Of a stretch of DNA of 64,000 bases, positions 46,106 through 58,802 are shown piece after piece. The notes beneath the pieces were generated by a model that saw nothing but the letters and a program-made list of their open reading frames with translations, did not search any database and was not told the origin of the DNA. The position numbers and the translations under genes were made by a program. Source of the DNA: Turritopsis dohrnii (Eukaryota > Cnidaria > Hydrozoa > Anthoathecata > Oceaniidae); assembly GCA_027922465.2 (NCBI GenBank), contig BQMF02000278.1, positions 434,001-498,000 of the forward strand. Reading direction: 5' to 3'. Every line of letters begins with the position of its first letter. Positions within the stretch are counted from its first letter, which is position 1.

Positions 46106-47947
46106 ATGTACGGGAAATCTCAGTTAAAGATGTCACAAGTTTTAGTAGTAATCTTTCTTTACTTTACGTCTTTGCCGCGTCAACTATTTGCGTTTGATAT
46201 GGACGATGGCGTTTCGTTCTCCGAAAAATCAACGTTCGCCCATAATTACGTACGCGATTTACATCTTGTAGCTAATTTGAAATGGGACGCTGCATTAGCT
46301 CAAAGTGCATTGGACTACTCCGCAGAATTAGCTGCTCAAAACTCTCTGGAGCATTCCGAAGGATCTAAAAAAGGATTTTATGGCGAGAATTTATATAAAG
46401 GATTTGATGGTTTCAAACGGCCGAAAACAATAGCGGAAGCAGTTTACTACTGGTAAGGTTGATGAATCTGCATATCATCAGTTTTCCGTTTCGCATTAAG
46501 GTGAATACCCAACACGGATGTTTTTTAGTGTTCTTTTTAGAGGGTTAGTGTGATCAAGGATGTTAATGTACGTGCTACCAGAACTCACAAAACTATTGCG
46601 TTTACAAAATGTATTACATGTTTCTTTTTCAAATAAAACCAAAATGAAGAGGTTTTGGTGAAAATACATTTTTTGGATTACTATTTGTTTCAGGTACCTT
46701 GAAGTTCTCGAATACGATTATAATGATCCAGCTCCTGATTTGGAAAAGTTTGGTCATTTTACCATGGTATGTTTTTTTTGTTCTCATGAAAGTGAACCTA
46801 TTAATCTGTATTGGTTATTTATGTTAAGCGCATGATGTCAGAGTAACATGATATCATCGTGTTTACGTCATAGAGTTTTTTGTTGGTTTTTTTAGTTAGT
46901 GTGGCGGTCATCAATACGCATTGGCTGTGGTTATTCGGTGGCTGAACTGTATGGAGGGTTAATGACGTTCATAGTCTGTCAATACAAACCTCAGGGAAAT
47001 CTACAAGGACTGTTTTTGCAGAATGTGTTGCCACTGAGTGAAGGAGGTATTAAACGTTAAAGTTCGCTGGCTGGTTATTCCTAAGCGCGTGCGTGTGTGG
47101 GCTGGTTATTCCTAACCGCGTGCGTGTGTGAAAAGAGATCACGACTTTGCATTGCACGCGACTATTGTGAAACATTGCTAAGAATCTACAAACTGATTTG
47201 ACCTTTATATTGTCTTGGGATGAAAACATCTGATTTCTATCTAGCATATAAAATTGGCATTTTCACGATCTTGATGTGGAAAAGTTTTCCGTTCACAACA
47301 ATGCAGTACAAACATCGTTTTAACACTTGATAAAAATTGAATGTTCACTATTCTATAAGCATAATCGTTTGTGTTTATAAGAGAGAAGAAGGCGATTCTT
47401 TACCACCTGACAGTGTACACACAAAACATCTACCTTGGAAAGGAAACCAAATAACGCCCGCTAGTTCATACTGGTCGAAAAATGCGGCCCAGAATGAAAA
47501 CAGAATGTTTTTTCCCAAGAAACGCAGATGATTCTTTAACAAAGGAAATCTCAACTCATTAACACACGATTCTTATTTGCTTCTCTCTGTGCTTACAGAC
47601 GAGTTTAATCGTAAATAAATTTTTTACCAGAATAATATTCAGCATAACTTTCTGAATTTCGGAGGTCACGCAGGTGTGTTTGTCATGAAATGAAGGCGTT
47701 CCTCCAAAGCCATACGCCCTACGCCCTGGGTATAGAACTCTAGAAGTTTGGTTTTAGGAGAGTAGATTATATGTTTTCTTTTTATTTATTTTAAGCATCT
47801 TACCCAAATTCACCAGATCAACTAGAGGCTCCCATTGGCTGTATCGACACTTACCCAAGTTGTTCCAGCTGGCTTGGTGTTTGCCGTCAAGCGGTGTTCA
47901 AAGACCTCATGTTACGGTATTGCAAAAAGTCTTGTGATATTTGTTAA
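46106..47947 (+). CDS. Secreted CAP (SCP/PR-1) protein with C-terminal ShKT domain
   Basis: Four exons join in phase: 46106-46452, 46694-46766, 46896-47046, 47796-47947; 240 residues from the first ATG, or 232 from the in-frame ATG at 46130. A hydrophobic signal peptide (SQVLVVIFLYFTSLP) is followed by a CAP domain: FAHNYVRDLH, LKWDAALAQSA, LEHSEG, YGENLY, GHFTMLVW, IGCGYSVAEL and VCQYKPQGN. The CAP-cavity residues His, Glu and His are present. The last exon encodes a ShKT-type domain with six cysteines in the usual spacing, ending in a CKKSCDIC-like terminus and stop. CAP proteins are secreted sterol/lipid-binding or venom-type proteins. ShKT domains occur both in potassium-channel toxins and in non-toxic matrix enzymes, so a toxin role cannot be concluded. 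An acceptor-like GATACAG directly precedes the first ATG. Confidence 0.88.
47066..47129 (+). repeat. Two-copy tandem repeat in CAP gene intron
   Basis: GGCTGGTTATTCCTAAGCGC and GGCTGGTTATTCCTAACCGC, each followed by GTGCGTGTGTG, lie side by side 20 bases after exon 3. The rest of this 749-base intron shows nothing recognisable. Confidence 0.85.
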
Positions 47948-48523
47948 TGGCTTCTACTGGTCGATAGATGAACAAGATTGTTCCTCCCCGATTCCGATCT
48001 GTGGCATGCTCGTTACCTTTTCCTATCTCTTGAACGAAGGCTAATGGACTTGTTAATGGGATAACATTTTCTTTTCATTTATAATCTTCACAGAAATATA
48101 CAAGATCTTCAGGTGGTTTCAATTAGAAAATTAACGTAATGTGTCTCAGGCGTAAAAACCATTTTTCTACATGAAAACCTAGAGCAATGTACACCAGGCC
48201 AAAAGTCCACACGGACATAACTGTGTACATAGCTTTTGTTTAATTTGTATCTTGTACGATCCCAAATATATGATTTCCTGAAAAGTACTGAGTTAAAGCG
48301 AGTTGAACTATTTCAACCAATCAGAAGTCGAGAAATCTGCATGATCAAGTGCGTGCGAACTTTTTGGATGGTGTGTGCATCACTTAAGTATTTATAATGA
48401 TTTCCTTAAAAGGTAAAAAGCCCTGGAGACGAGGTTGCTTAACACTTTTAGAATAACGATGTGTCACAGTGGAAAGTTTTTGCTTTCAAGTCTAGGACAT
48501 TGAAAAATTCCACGAATAATTAA

Positions 48524-48537
48524 TTTATTTATTTATT
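48524..48537 (-). promoter_or_regulatory. Likely poly(A) signals of the GPCR gene
   Basis: Overlapping AATAAA hexamers on the minus strand lie about 290 bases past the GPCR stop codon. They are the first strong candidates downstream. Assignment is by position only. Confidence 0.5.
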
Positions 48538-48824
48538 CAATACTCTATACAATTTTATTATTATACATCTTGATGGTTATATATGCGTTATATAATTACA
48601 AGGACAAGTGAAATGAAAATTGCCGATACTCTACGAATACAAGCTTCCTTTACAAATACCCAAACCTCTCACGCAAAACACAAAGCAGCTGGCAAGTAAC
48701 AAACAATGTTGCTGCAAGTAAGTTTACCCAGATACAACGGTTTCTTTCTCCTGTCGCTTTAAAACATAGAAAGAGTTTATTTGTACATCTATCTGCAAGT
48801 GTGAGTTGTTATCTAACTGACAAT

Positions 48825-49760
48825 TCACATGGTGCTGATACTTGTGGATGCATCTTGTGAATTGAATGCATGAAATTTTGATTTCTTGAACAATTTGAGA
48901 AACTCTTTGCGAACCTCTCTATTCACCAGCACGTAAATGACTGGATCGATGATGGAGTTAGTGGTTGCAAAAGCCGTAGCAACAGTACGTACAACACGTT
49001 GAGGAGAATCTTCTGCCAACACTCCATCGTATATGACTAACACAGTGAGGCAATTTATCGCAGATGGAAGCCAGCAAATCACGAAGGAGAGTACTAGAAG
49101 TAAACACAGTCGAATGGAATTGTATTGCTTCTTCTGCAAAATTTTACTTTTAATTTTCTGCTCATTTGTTCCTGAAGCAACGGTCGTCTTCCTTATGTGT
49201 TCATACTGTCTCTTCACTTCCACGTAAATAACTGCATTTGAGATTGTAAGAATCATGATGACCATAGTGGACGACGCAACAAACAACGAATAAGCGATTT
49301 CCGAGCCGAGCATGGTAAATGTGAAATACGTCACGGGTAGCACTGAGCAAACAGCACAAGCCAACACGAAAGATCTTTTCGTAAGACGCAAATAAAAAAA
49401 TGGTAGCTTTACAGCGATGGCTCGATCTAAGGTGACCAGAATCACGCTGGTAAAGGTAAACACGAAACTGGTGAAATAGAGTGCGATGGAAATGTGGACA
49501 ACTTTATGAACATCTGGTACACGTGTAATAAACAAGGCGTGAAAGATAATAGAGAACAATCCAACGCTAAAATGGCTACCCAACAGTAACAGTAAAAACA
49601 AGTTGCTCAGTTTCTTAAGGAGATGTCTTGCTTTGATGTAAACCGTTAATACACCAGCATTTGCGATGACGGTCAATGTTGCAATGGCTAAGTAAATACC
49701 AACAAAAAAACCGGGTTGGTACATGTTTAGGTAGGCTGGATCTTCGGTGAAATCAGTCAT
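48825..49760 (-). CDS. Intronless class A (rhodopsin-like) GPCR, divergent motifs
   Basis: A single exon encodes 311 residues from the first ATG in frame (MTDFTEDPAY). The open frame runs to 49817 but only through a GTG, and an in-frame TAA lies just upstream. Seven hydrophobic segments are visible. Class A marks: Asn1.50 in VIANAGVL, NLF at the TM2 start, LVTLDRA at the end of TM3 (DRA for DRY), FVICWLPS in TM6 (CWxP), and SIIDPVIYVLV in TM7 (DPxxY), followed by a helix-8-like NREVRKEFLKLF. The near-invariant TM2 Asp (2.50) position reads His (GSHFSVG), and no Cys is seen at the top of TM3 for the usual ECL2 disulfide. Overall it resembles the MECA-type group and lineage-expanded cnidarian orphan receptors. 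The ligand is unknown. Confidence 0.87.
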   Translation of the reverse strand: MTDFTEDPAYLNMYQPGFFVGIYLAIATLTVIANAGVLTVYIKARHLLKKLSNLFLLLLLGSHFSVGLFSIIFHALFITRVPDVHKVVHISIALYFTSFVFTFTSVILVTLDRAIAVKLPFFYLRLTKRSFVLACAVCSVLPVTYFTFTMLGSEIAYSLFVASSTMVIMILTISNAVIYVEVKRQYEHIRKTTVASGTNEQKIKSKILQKKQYNSIRLCLLLVLSFVICWLPSAINCLTVLVIYDGVLAEDSPQRVVRTVATAFATTNSIIDPVIYVLVNREVRKEFLKLFKKSKFHAFNSQDASTSISTM

Positions 49761-49817
49761 GACGTAGACTAGAAAATTGACGTATGCGTTGCTTTGTTGA
49801 GTTTTGCAGTCCTCCAC

Positions 49818-50647
49818 AATCTTCTGTTACGATAGAATCGCTTCTACATCCTTTTATTGCATAACCTATATTGGTGAAGGCAATCGGTTTTCTTATAAAG
49901 GAACATGAAGGTAGCAGGTGATAAAAAAATTTTAAATGGAAATTGGTATTGTTCATGTACATGAGAATAAATTGGTTAAATTAACTGGGATTCGATAAAG
50001 TTTATTTGTAATACTAATGTCGGTTGCCTTTATCAGAAAGAACTTTGGGCCAAACTAAAAATAACCTTTATTTATTGTTTTTGTTTGCTTATTTATTGTT
50101 TTTGTTTATTTATTTATTGTTCTACGTTTCTTATTGTTGATTTAACTAATCATTTTGTGTATAAAAAATTTAAACTTTTTTAACCTTATTAGATTAAGTT
50201 GATGAATTGATATTATAATTCTGATGTTGGTCAAAAAACTAATCCAGCTTGAACTAGACTTTGAGACTATTTAAAATCATGTAATTTGGTCAAGTCTGCA
50301 AAGGGTTCAGAGCTGACGATATATCGATTGTTAGGAAAAGCAGATGTTCGATTCTCCACATTATAATCTTACAGTTCTTAAAATTGATAATATAAACAGA
50401 TTTATTACATTTTCACAGTGGGAGGAATATTCCCCGTTGTTGTCACGTGATTCCCAAACTGAGCCATTTGATTGGCTAAAGTTGCACTGCATTTCACCTG
50501 ATGCATATTAAAAAGTGAAAATAGAGCTGTGGAAAAGAAAAGAAAAAAAAAACAAACTTCAAAGCAACACAACCAATATCTATCAAACTATATCCGTAAA
50601 AATCAAAAATTTGAAAGCAATGCTCTCAAACCACATTCAATCAAATA
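49818..50647. other. Intergenic DNA upstream of the GPCR
   Basis: This should hold the GPCR promoter or 5' exon. TTTATTG-rich low-complexity sequence lies at 50070-50130. No other gene is supported. Confidence 0.5.
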
Positions 50648-51004
50648 CAGTACAACCCTGTTAAGTCGGACTCTCAAGGGTCCGAAAAAATCGGTTTGAT
50701 TTAACGGGAGTCTGACTTATCGGAACTGCATCTTAAGTCAGAATTATTTAGTCTGACTTATCGAGAATATTAAAAAAAGTGGCAAAGGAAATAGAGCACA
50801 ACATTTTTGTATGGTTCTAGTCTGCACCTTCTGCTTTGACGTCATTGATTTTAAAAAAAATGAAGTTTCAATCAAAATATTCCTTTCGAATTCTCGAACT
50901 TTCGGCGTTCAAAACTCCAAAAAAATCCGACTTAAGCGGTGTTTTGTAGCTGAAGGGACCGAAGAAAACAGTCCGACTTAAACAAAAGTCCGACGGTTGT
51001 GCCG
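50648..51004. mobile_element. Pogo/Tigger-type MITE with TA duplication
   Basis: The left end CAGTACAACCCTGTTAAGTC is mirrored by a right end reading CGGCACAACC in reverse complement. Inside, GTCGGACT/AGTCCGAC and TCCGACTTAAG-like blocks are inverted. TA flanks both ends, the tc1/mariner-pogo target duplication. There is no coding frame. Confidence 0.75.
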
Positions 51005-51048
51005 TATATCATTTTCTGTAACTATTTTCTATTTTCTACCAGCGCCTG

Positions 51049-51116
51049 CAAAATGACGTACAGTTGAATAGACTTTTCCAAAATGACGTACAGTTGAATA
51101 GACTTTTCCAAAATGC
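51049..51116 (+). repeat. 30-bp tandem duplication
   Basis: CAAAATGACGTACAGTTGAA followed by TAGACTTTTC occurs twice exactly, with a partial third start (CAAAATG). Confidence 0.95.
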
Positions 51117-51380
51117 ATATCATGCAAATAGTATCATACCTCCATGCATTAACTTAATGAAATCAAATGCCAGGTTTTTTCTGGTGACGTATTTATTGAA
51201 ATTATACACAAAACACATACGATGAGAATGTGTGTATTATTTGAAGAATACGTGTTAGGCTGAGAAGAAATTTCGTAAGTAAAGCAGTAAGCGTTTAAAT
51301 TTAGACAAACCATAGTCATAGGAGAAAGAAAGGTAGTCTGGAATCAGGGTTGTTTGTTTTTAAGTTTGAAAAATATAATA

Positions 51381-51727
51381 ATGGCTTCTCTACATGATGA
51401 ATTCCTTAAAGACGACCTTGGTGTTATTTTATCATTGATTGAGGAAGATTTACTGGACGAAAATCCAAAAGGTAATGATGTAGATGTTTCTGAAGGAAAA
51501 AAACGATTCGTTCAAATGTGGTTTCTGCACAAACATTGGCATCACAAAGAGAGGTTTGGCCAGACACATAAATGTGAAACATAGTGGAGTTGAAAAGAAT
51601 GATGCTATTACATTTAAAATACCATCACAAAAAAAATCACCGGAAATGCTTTTACATCTTATACAATTCAAAAAACATATGATCAACTGTGTGGAAAAGC
51701 TTAAGGGTAACTTGTTCTACCCGCCCT
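51381..51727 (+). pseudogene. Frameshifted C2H2 zinc-finger fragment
   Basis: The frame opens at ATG 51381 (MASLHDEFLKDDLGVILSLI, acidic and amphipathic) and shifts by one base at the A7 run near 51499-51505. In the other frame a C2H2 finger follows: FKCGFCTNIGITKRGLARH then INVKH (Cys-x2-Cys-x12-His-x4-His), then a Lys-rich segment, with a stop at 51727. Dropping one A makes the two halves continuous. Beyond the stop, coding-like scraps continue to about 52050 with more stops. It is probably a decayed gene or transposon-derived finger protein; a sequencing error at the homopolymer is possible but would not fix the later stops. Confidence 0.6.
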
Positions 51728-51729
51728 GA

Positions 51730-54700
51730 GCATGTCAGATTGGAATCACAAAATTGCCAAGTTGGTAGCATGGAAGGAAATGCTGAGAAATTCTACCCTA
51801 AATTTTAAAAATCTATATCAGAGGCAGAAAATCCTTTTCACAGACTAAGTCAGAATTGCAGCTTGTTGATGGGATTTGAACTCTCAAACCATGTTTTAAG
51901 TCACCTAAGTGGATCTATGATCAAAGCTGATGTGGTGGTGTTTGTTTATATAATGTTTCTGTAAATTATTTTGTTTATAATACAGAAAACATTCCCAATC
52001 AGAAAATTTCTGTGCCGAAACTGTGTTCAAAATAATTAAGAACACCTAGTATCAACTTACGAAAGTTCATTGATTCTTCACAGAAATGTTTTTTCACATA
52101 TGTGCAAATTTTGCTTATCAATTTGAATTTTGAGGAATGCATCTACTTCACGATCCTTCTTGATAACGTTTACCAGTTTGCTCCTCCAGTTGGTGTTAAA
52201 TTCACCTTTTCCTCAAGTACCTCGGAAAATACCTATGCCAGAGTTTCTACAGGACGTACTACAACCAAAAATAGAGCAATTAGCTCCAGGCATCTTCTTT
52301 TGTAGTTAAAAAAAAGTTTTCAAAAAAGAAAATTCAAAACATTTCCCTCTTTTGCGCTTTCATGCTGTGCATCACATTTGGGACTGGATTCTAGAAATTC
52401 TTGGAACGCAAGTTCGCAATAGTAACGGCCGGAAAACGGCCCTGATTCCAGACTGTCGTTCTTTCTCCTATGACAAACTAACTCACTCAGCAAGTTTGTT
52501 CTTCGTTCTCAGTAACACAAACAGAAGGGCTAGACACACTTGAGGAACTTTATATATATTGCTGTTTGATATTATCAACTCTAAGACATGTCTTAAAATC
52601 GTAATGTGTCATTGAATAACTTCAGGTTAACAACCAAATAATAAACGCCTTAGTTTCATCTTTTATATCTCACGGGGCGCAGCAATGGTAGATTGCAGGG
52701 TGGATAGGGGGCTTCAAGAAACCTCTTTATGATTATACAGGTTTTTTTGTATAATGTAGGTCTTTAAATCTGGTTATCTATGAGGAGATGTTGACTTTCT
52801 TTTATAACGAAAAATTCTATTGCTATCGCGCAGCTTGAGTTCAGTCAAAATGTCTGTCGCTTCTATTCTGCAGTAAGATGATTCAAAACAAAGATCTTTA
52901 AAACGATATCATATTTCTTGGCTCACCAACAACTAGCCGTGATTTTGAAAACGCATTAAAGCTGACGTTTGCTATAATTCCGTTTGTAAAGAGGGCTTTA
53001 AGAAACGTCTTAAGGCCGGTGTGAACGATCCAAACAATCTCACACATCCGAGGTGGTTCGGCCTACTGTGATGGACATTTTTCAACCTGTGATTAACAGT
53101 TTTTATTTCTCACTGGTCGTTCTTTACAAAGAAAAAGTGCAAGTGTAAAGAAGTGTTGAAAAGGTGGTGTACAACCAACAGCAGAATTGTTCTTTAATTT
53201 ACTGAAATCTGTAAGCTACTCTTTTTCAAACCCGTTTACTTTTGCTCTAAAGAGGAATTCCTAGTGCTGACATCAGCAAACTGGTCTGGTCTGTTTGTAA
53301 GATGTGTCTGTGTCTTGCATTTCATAAGCCTGTAGTTGCAAGCTTCAGTATCATTAATGAGGTCTATCGGATTAAATCAGGCATGATAAAAGTTATGCTG
53401 ACATCAGCATGTTCTTATTTTTTGGTCAAATTTGAGACTCGCAGTTGCATTACACATCACATGTCGATCATCGATAATTCACAGTCGAAACTTTGTGATC
53501 TATGTTCGTGTTAATGAAAAATTTTTTTGCGTGTTATCTTGTTCTTTCAAAGTAAAAGTTTGGTATGATAACACTCTACACGTGTTTTTATCAAATATCT
53601 TTTGTGAAAAATATGCGAACAACATATGTTACGAGGTTTTTCTTGGTGACTTTCTGGGAAGAAGGCCGTAAATTCTTACACTATGAACGAAATAAAACGA
53701 AGCGAAACGAAATTTAAATGAAACGTAAATGAAAGCTGCAAGTACAGACAAACTGTATTGCATTCTCTTGACTTACACTGGAGTACGATCATCTCTAATT
53801 AGCCCATCTCTTTCCCTGAATCCCAAAGTTTGTATCGCATCATACCCTCTGAGAACAAAGTGGACATAGGTGTTGTTGACAGACACTAAGAGTGAAATCC
53901 GATCCACACATAGTAATCAAATATCAAAAATATCTACACAGCGTTATTTACAGTTGTAGTACGTTTTGTAACACACAAATCAAATATTTGTGATCGCGTC
54001 AATATATTATGTTTGGATATTAGATGTTATTGTAAATATATTTTGATAAAATATTGCATATCCTATCAAACATTGCAATGAATCACATTTCGAATACAAA
54101 AAAATGTTCGAAGCTGCAATTTATGTTGTTCAGTTTGATGGTTGTTATTGAAAGTTGAAGCTCTTTCTTTTTCTCCTTTTATTACTAAAATGAAGGATCG
54201 TTATTTTAACAGCTTGTCGAATTTATTTATCTTTGAACAATAAAGGTTTGACAATTCATAATGGCTGGTTTATTTACGTTTTATGGCAGACGACAGATCA
54301 CTCATATCGTTGAATTGTAAAATCTGCGTGACAAAAGTGTTTGGTGTTTGAAAGTGTGTACAAAGTGTTGTGTTACAAAATGTCCCAAGGTTTTTAAAGA
54401 ATTTAGTTAGCCTTGATATTTCCCGATCCTATTTGTATATGAATAGCTTCGTTGATTTTAGTAGGACATTTTCACGTAACATAACGACTTGAAATCAAGG
54501 TAGCTTTTAATTTGGCTGTGTTTACATTTTCTCATTTCTATCAGATCTGTATTCGGTGTTCTAAGGTTTTTATAAATACAGTTTTTTCGATTGACCATGT
54601 CTACGCTGTCAACCACTTATCTATGTTTAATCCTAACGTTTCCCAAACTTCTCTGATTTAACTTGAAACAAAATTACTCTTTGCATAAATGATTATAGAT

Positions 54701-57700
54701 GAAATAAAGATCACATGATTTCCACATAACTCAGAGAATTTCTGTGACTGGTAACTAACGCGTTTGCCAAAACACTCCTTTTACCAGTTGACAAACCCTT
54801 TGTTCATACATACATTTGTACAAACTGTAAAAACAAATCACCGTGGAGGAGTTCGCTTCTCATATTCTCAATTCAATACAAGCTTCTCAAAGACCTGCTC
54901 ATGTTTATAAAAATGAACATTCAAAGCTTGTGTGTGAATGTCTTCCGCAAGACTGCTTTGGTAATATAATATTTTTGATGTGAAATCAATAGATTTTCTT
55001 TGTTTGGAGATATAAAAGAGACATCGTGAACCATGATTTTATTTGTAATAAAATATCCGGAAAATGATGCGTTGACACAATTTGTAAACAAACCAGGCAA
55101 GTCAGACATCAATCAGATAACACAATTAAACGCCCACCGATGTATTAAAACGAGATCTCGTTGGTCACATCAAACGGTATCTTTCTTGACTCGTCTTCAC
55201 ACAGGCCTGATGGTGATTTCATAACGTAATTACCATGGGAAAATGAGACCAAAACAATGTGTTTTGGTGGCATGGAGAAATTTGGGGCAAGTTAGAAAGC
55301 GGATTATGGGAGTGGTTTGTTGATAGGTACAGTTTCGTAAATATTGACGTTGCTTCCATGAACTTTTGCACTTTTTTTCGTTATAACTTTTTTTAAATTG
55401 CAACTATGGCTTGGATGTGTGTACCTTTACTTATATTTGTGTTCTTCCAGGAAAGCATGCAACACTTCTGAGAAATACTATTTTGAATGCTTCTTCGCGT
55501 AAATAAATTTCTTGCGCTAGTGCTTGTTTTAAAATACTTTTAAATTCTCAGCAAATTTAAGTTGAATATGTTCTGAAGAGTTTTCAGGCTAAATCGCAAC
55601 ATTGAAGCTCTTGGAAAGGAGGTTGATTTCCAGCAGGTATGAAACGTTAGGGTAACGTTAGCTTGACGTCGCTGCAAAGTTGTGTACCTGCTGGATTCAA
55701 TTTGGTTGCATCATAATTTAGTTTTAAAAGAACGTGCAAACTAATTCAATAAACCTGGAACTTTCCAGGGAATTTTCTCGTCTTATCTTTCTTTTATTTT
55801 AGATTTTAAATTTTTAAGAGACTTTTTGTCTCGTTATACATGATGATTGAATGACATTATACGCTCTAGAAATTAAAGATTTGCGATTTTTCTTTTGGAA
55901 AGTAGTAGGAATAATTTCAGTTGATTTTTAATGCAATCGTGTAGATTACTTGTTCATTGCCATTTTCAAGGTGTTGTACTTAAAGAAATTGTTAATTATA
56001 TGAGCATTTTCATTCGACCCAGGGTCTTCATGATTTACTGCACGCGTTTTCAACATTTTCTCCAGTGGGAAATGTTGGTTTCATGTCATGACGGATTTTG
56101 TTGAATTTTGTTGAATGGCGACAAATAATGTCCGTTCAAACTTTCATCCAATATGTCAATCGACGCTATATAACATCGTCCGACACTATACAGCATGTCC
56201 AATGAAATTGTTGGACTCGTTTTCTTGTAGCGTTAGTGCTAGTGCAACTAAATAGACTAGTTGTGTCAACGAGCAAATAATGTATCCACTTATAGAATAG
56301 GATATAATTTCCATCAATGTCCAATATCCTGATCTTTTCAGTACGCGCACCCAAAAGCTTTAGTTTGTTTGACTTTGCAACTCTGTGTGTATAAAATTCT
56401 CCGTTATTTCGATTAGTCGATTCTTTCTTCATTTGTTGGGATATTACTTTACCATGATACTTTTTCTTCAGAAAAACCTTACAGTGTTTACATATGGATC
56501 TAAAAAGTGAAACCTGTTTTATTTTTGAAGCTTACAATTATAAGTATTTGTCAAATAACGATTTGTAGTCCTGAAATAGTTGGATTACAAAGACAAGATA
56601 TTTATCTTGTGGGCGTCAATCTTGTGGGCGTCAATTGCATCATTATTGCATATGCACGTTTCGAACACAACGTGAAAACTTCTGTTTTGAAGACGAACGG
56701 AAAAACGAAGACGTTTTTCAAGTTGACATTTGAAATCAAAGGTTGAAGTCATATTATCTTCTCTGCATATAATGATGATGTCAACTCGTGTCAACATTTT
56801 GACATTTTGGCACGTCAGCTTTACATGAATGAAAGCATTGTTGACACTGTGCTTGCTTCAAAAAACTTACCGTTTCCTTGCTGGAAGAAGAAGTGGGAAG
56901 GAATCTATTGGTGAAAAGAAGATAATGTAAAAGAAATTTCTCGATCATATCAATCGTCAGTGAGATATGCGTCAAAATGCTTGTTTAATGCGATGCGCAT
57001 GCGTGAATAAGATACTGTGACATACGTACTGTCATATGTATGCAGTAAAACTAGTTACAAGTTACAAATTTATAGGACATGATGGGACGAAAAAGTTTGG
57101 AGTAATGACAAGAAAGTTTTAAAAAATGTACGTAATCAAAATTATTGCAACATTTAGATGCTTTTAGGTTTTGGTCAAATTAAGTACAGAAAAACTTTTT
57201 TAACGCCCTCACCATGATGGGCGGGTAAGTGGTTAAAGTCTTGCGCCCTCACAACGATGGGCGGGTATGTGGTTTATAGTCTCGCTTTGTACTTCAAACC
57301 TTTTTCATTGCTTAGTAGAAATAGTTGATTCCACGCAGTACAAAATCCAGATCGACTCAATTCCTAGATGACGTAACGATGATGTTACGTTTGTTTGGTA
57401 TGACAATATTGAGAGTTGTTGAACAAATAAAAATGGCAAAAAATAAATAATGAGGAGGAATAAGTTTTTTTGCTCATCAATTTATGACACTATGGTGGTT
57501 TTGTTTTCACTATAAAGTCAATGTGTCAATGTGTGTCAATTTTAAATGTACCTGGCTCATTTCAACCATGACATCTTTCTACTTGACATGACATGATGTC
57601 CGTCCAGAGTATTCGTCACTTGAAGAGGGTATTTATATCTTAACGGAAATTTTCGCTAAATTCTCGCGGAGATTTTGTCTGATTCTCGTGAAAATTTGGA

Positions 57701-58082
57701 AATACGACGTGAAGGAACCTTCCAGTCTTTTCAAACCACATCAGAAAATTACACGCTTTTCATTTTATAACCATAGTGAAATTTCGTTGAAGGTGAAGTA
57801 TTCTTATGGTTTACCAAAAAATAAGGGTGAGATATTCTTAATGTATTCTTATATTTCAGAATAAGATTCCATGACAATATGTCACATGTTCACCATATAC
57901 AACAAATATGTTTCGAACTTATGAAGACAGCTTTATGTTTGATGTTGTTTGATGTTTATATTGGTTTTTGCGCACTTACTGTATCTGTTTTTCACCCTGT
58001 TCTATTATTCTTATGAAAGTCACCCTAGGAATATTCTTATGATATTCTTACAAATAAGATGATATTCTTCCCAGTGCGCAAA
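51730..58082. other. 6-kb gene-poor region
   Basis: No exon set with matching phase or known domain was found. Visible items: scraps after the zinc-finger fragment; AAACGAA-rich sequence at 53689-53730; an in-place GTGGGCGTCAATCTTGTGGG-type duplication at 56609-56632; a two-copy repeat at 57188-57275 (CGCCCTCACCATGATGGGCG and CGCCCTCACAACGATGGGCG); and ATTCTTAT-rich sequence at 57800-58080. Open frames such as 56507-56746 begin with a hydrophobic stretch but lack homology or splice partners. Confidence 0.5.
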
Positions 58083-58195
58083 GTCGTCAAAAAGCCACTA
58101 CGACGAAGAGCATTTTTATTGAAATTGTGTGTATATTTCCATAGAAATGCACTCCTTTACAGAGGTTTTTTAACAAATGTGCCGGCTGGGTTATA
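58083..58195. repeat. Small fold-back repeat, relative of 36306-36420
   Basis: It shares GAAGAGCATTTTTATTGAAA-like and CATAGAAATGCACTCCTTTA-like blocks with the URB2-intron copy. The inverted ends are more eroded here. Confidence 0.55.
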
Positions 58196-58802
58196 GAAGC
58201 TATTCTTATATAAATAAGAAAGCATGTAATCTTGTAATGATCGAAAGAATGCTGCTTTAATTGAAGATGATTACGACAAAGATGTAAATGTAAACTTACT
58301 ATTGTATGCGCTTATTTTGAGAGTTTTATCGATGAATCTTGGTGTTTAAGTTTAAAAGACTTGAAATCTTAAAATTCAACTTTCGTCAGGTATTAAAATG
58401 GTTGTTTGTGTGGCGAGACCTTAACAGAGTTTAGGCGATCGAGGTACTGCTGTACGCCAGACGTTAGGTATTATATCGATTCCAAATCAAAATGGCGAAG
58501 GATGTGATTCAGTTTATTTTATGTGGCGATAATGCTAGTGTTCTCAGTCGCTGCACAAAAAATTCATGATTCCAAGATTCATCGATAAAACTCTTGAACA
58601 ACCCCATGCAATTAGTAAGTTTAATGAATTTATATTAGCTTCATTTGTCGTAGGCTTCAATTAAAACAGCTTTAACATTCTAAGTGACATTCTATTGATT
58701 TTAATGCACATGAATAAAGCGCATGATTCCATGATGTAGAAGTACCACGAAAAATGATTTTAGATTTGTAAACTGTATTTTAGTTAAACAAACCAAGAAA
58801 CC

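Noticed and set aside
56507..56746. Small secreted protein with hydrophobic N-terminus
   Set aside because: Signal-like start only; the body includes a duplicated GTGGGCGTCAA segment and no family or partner exon was found.
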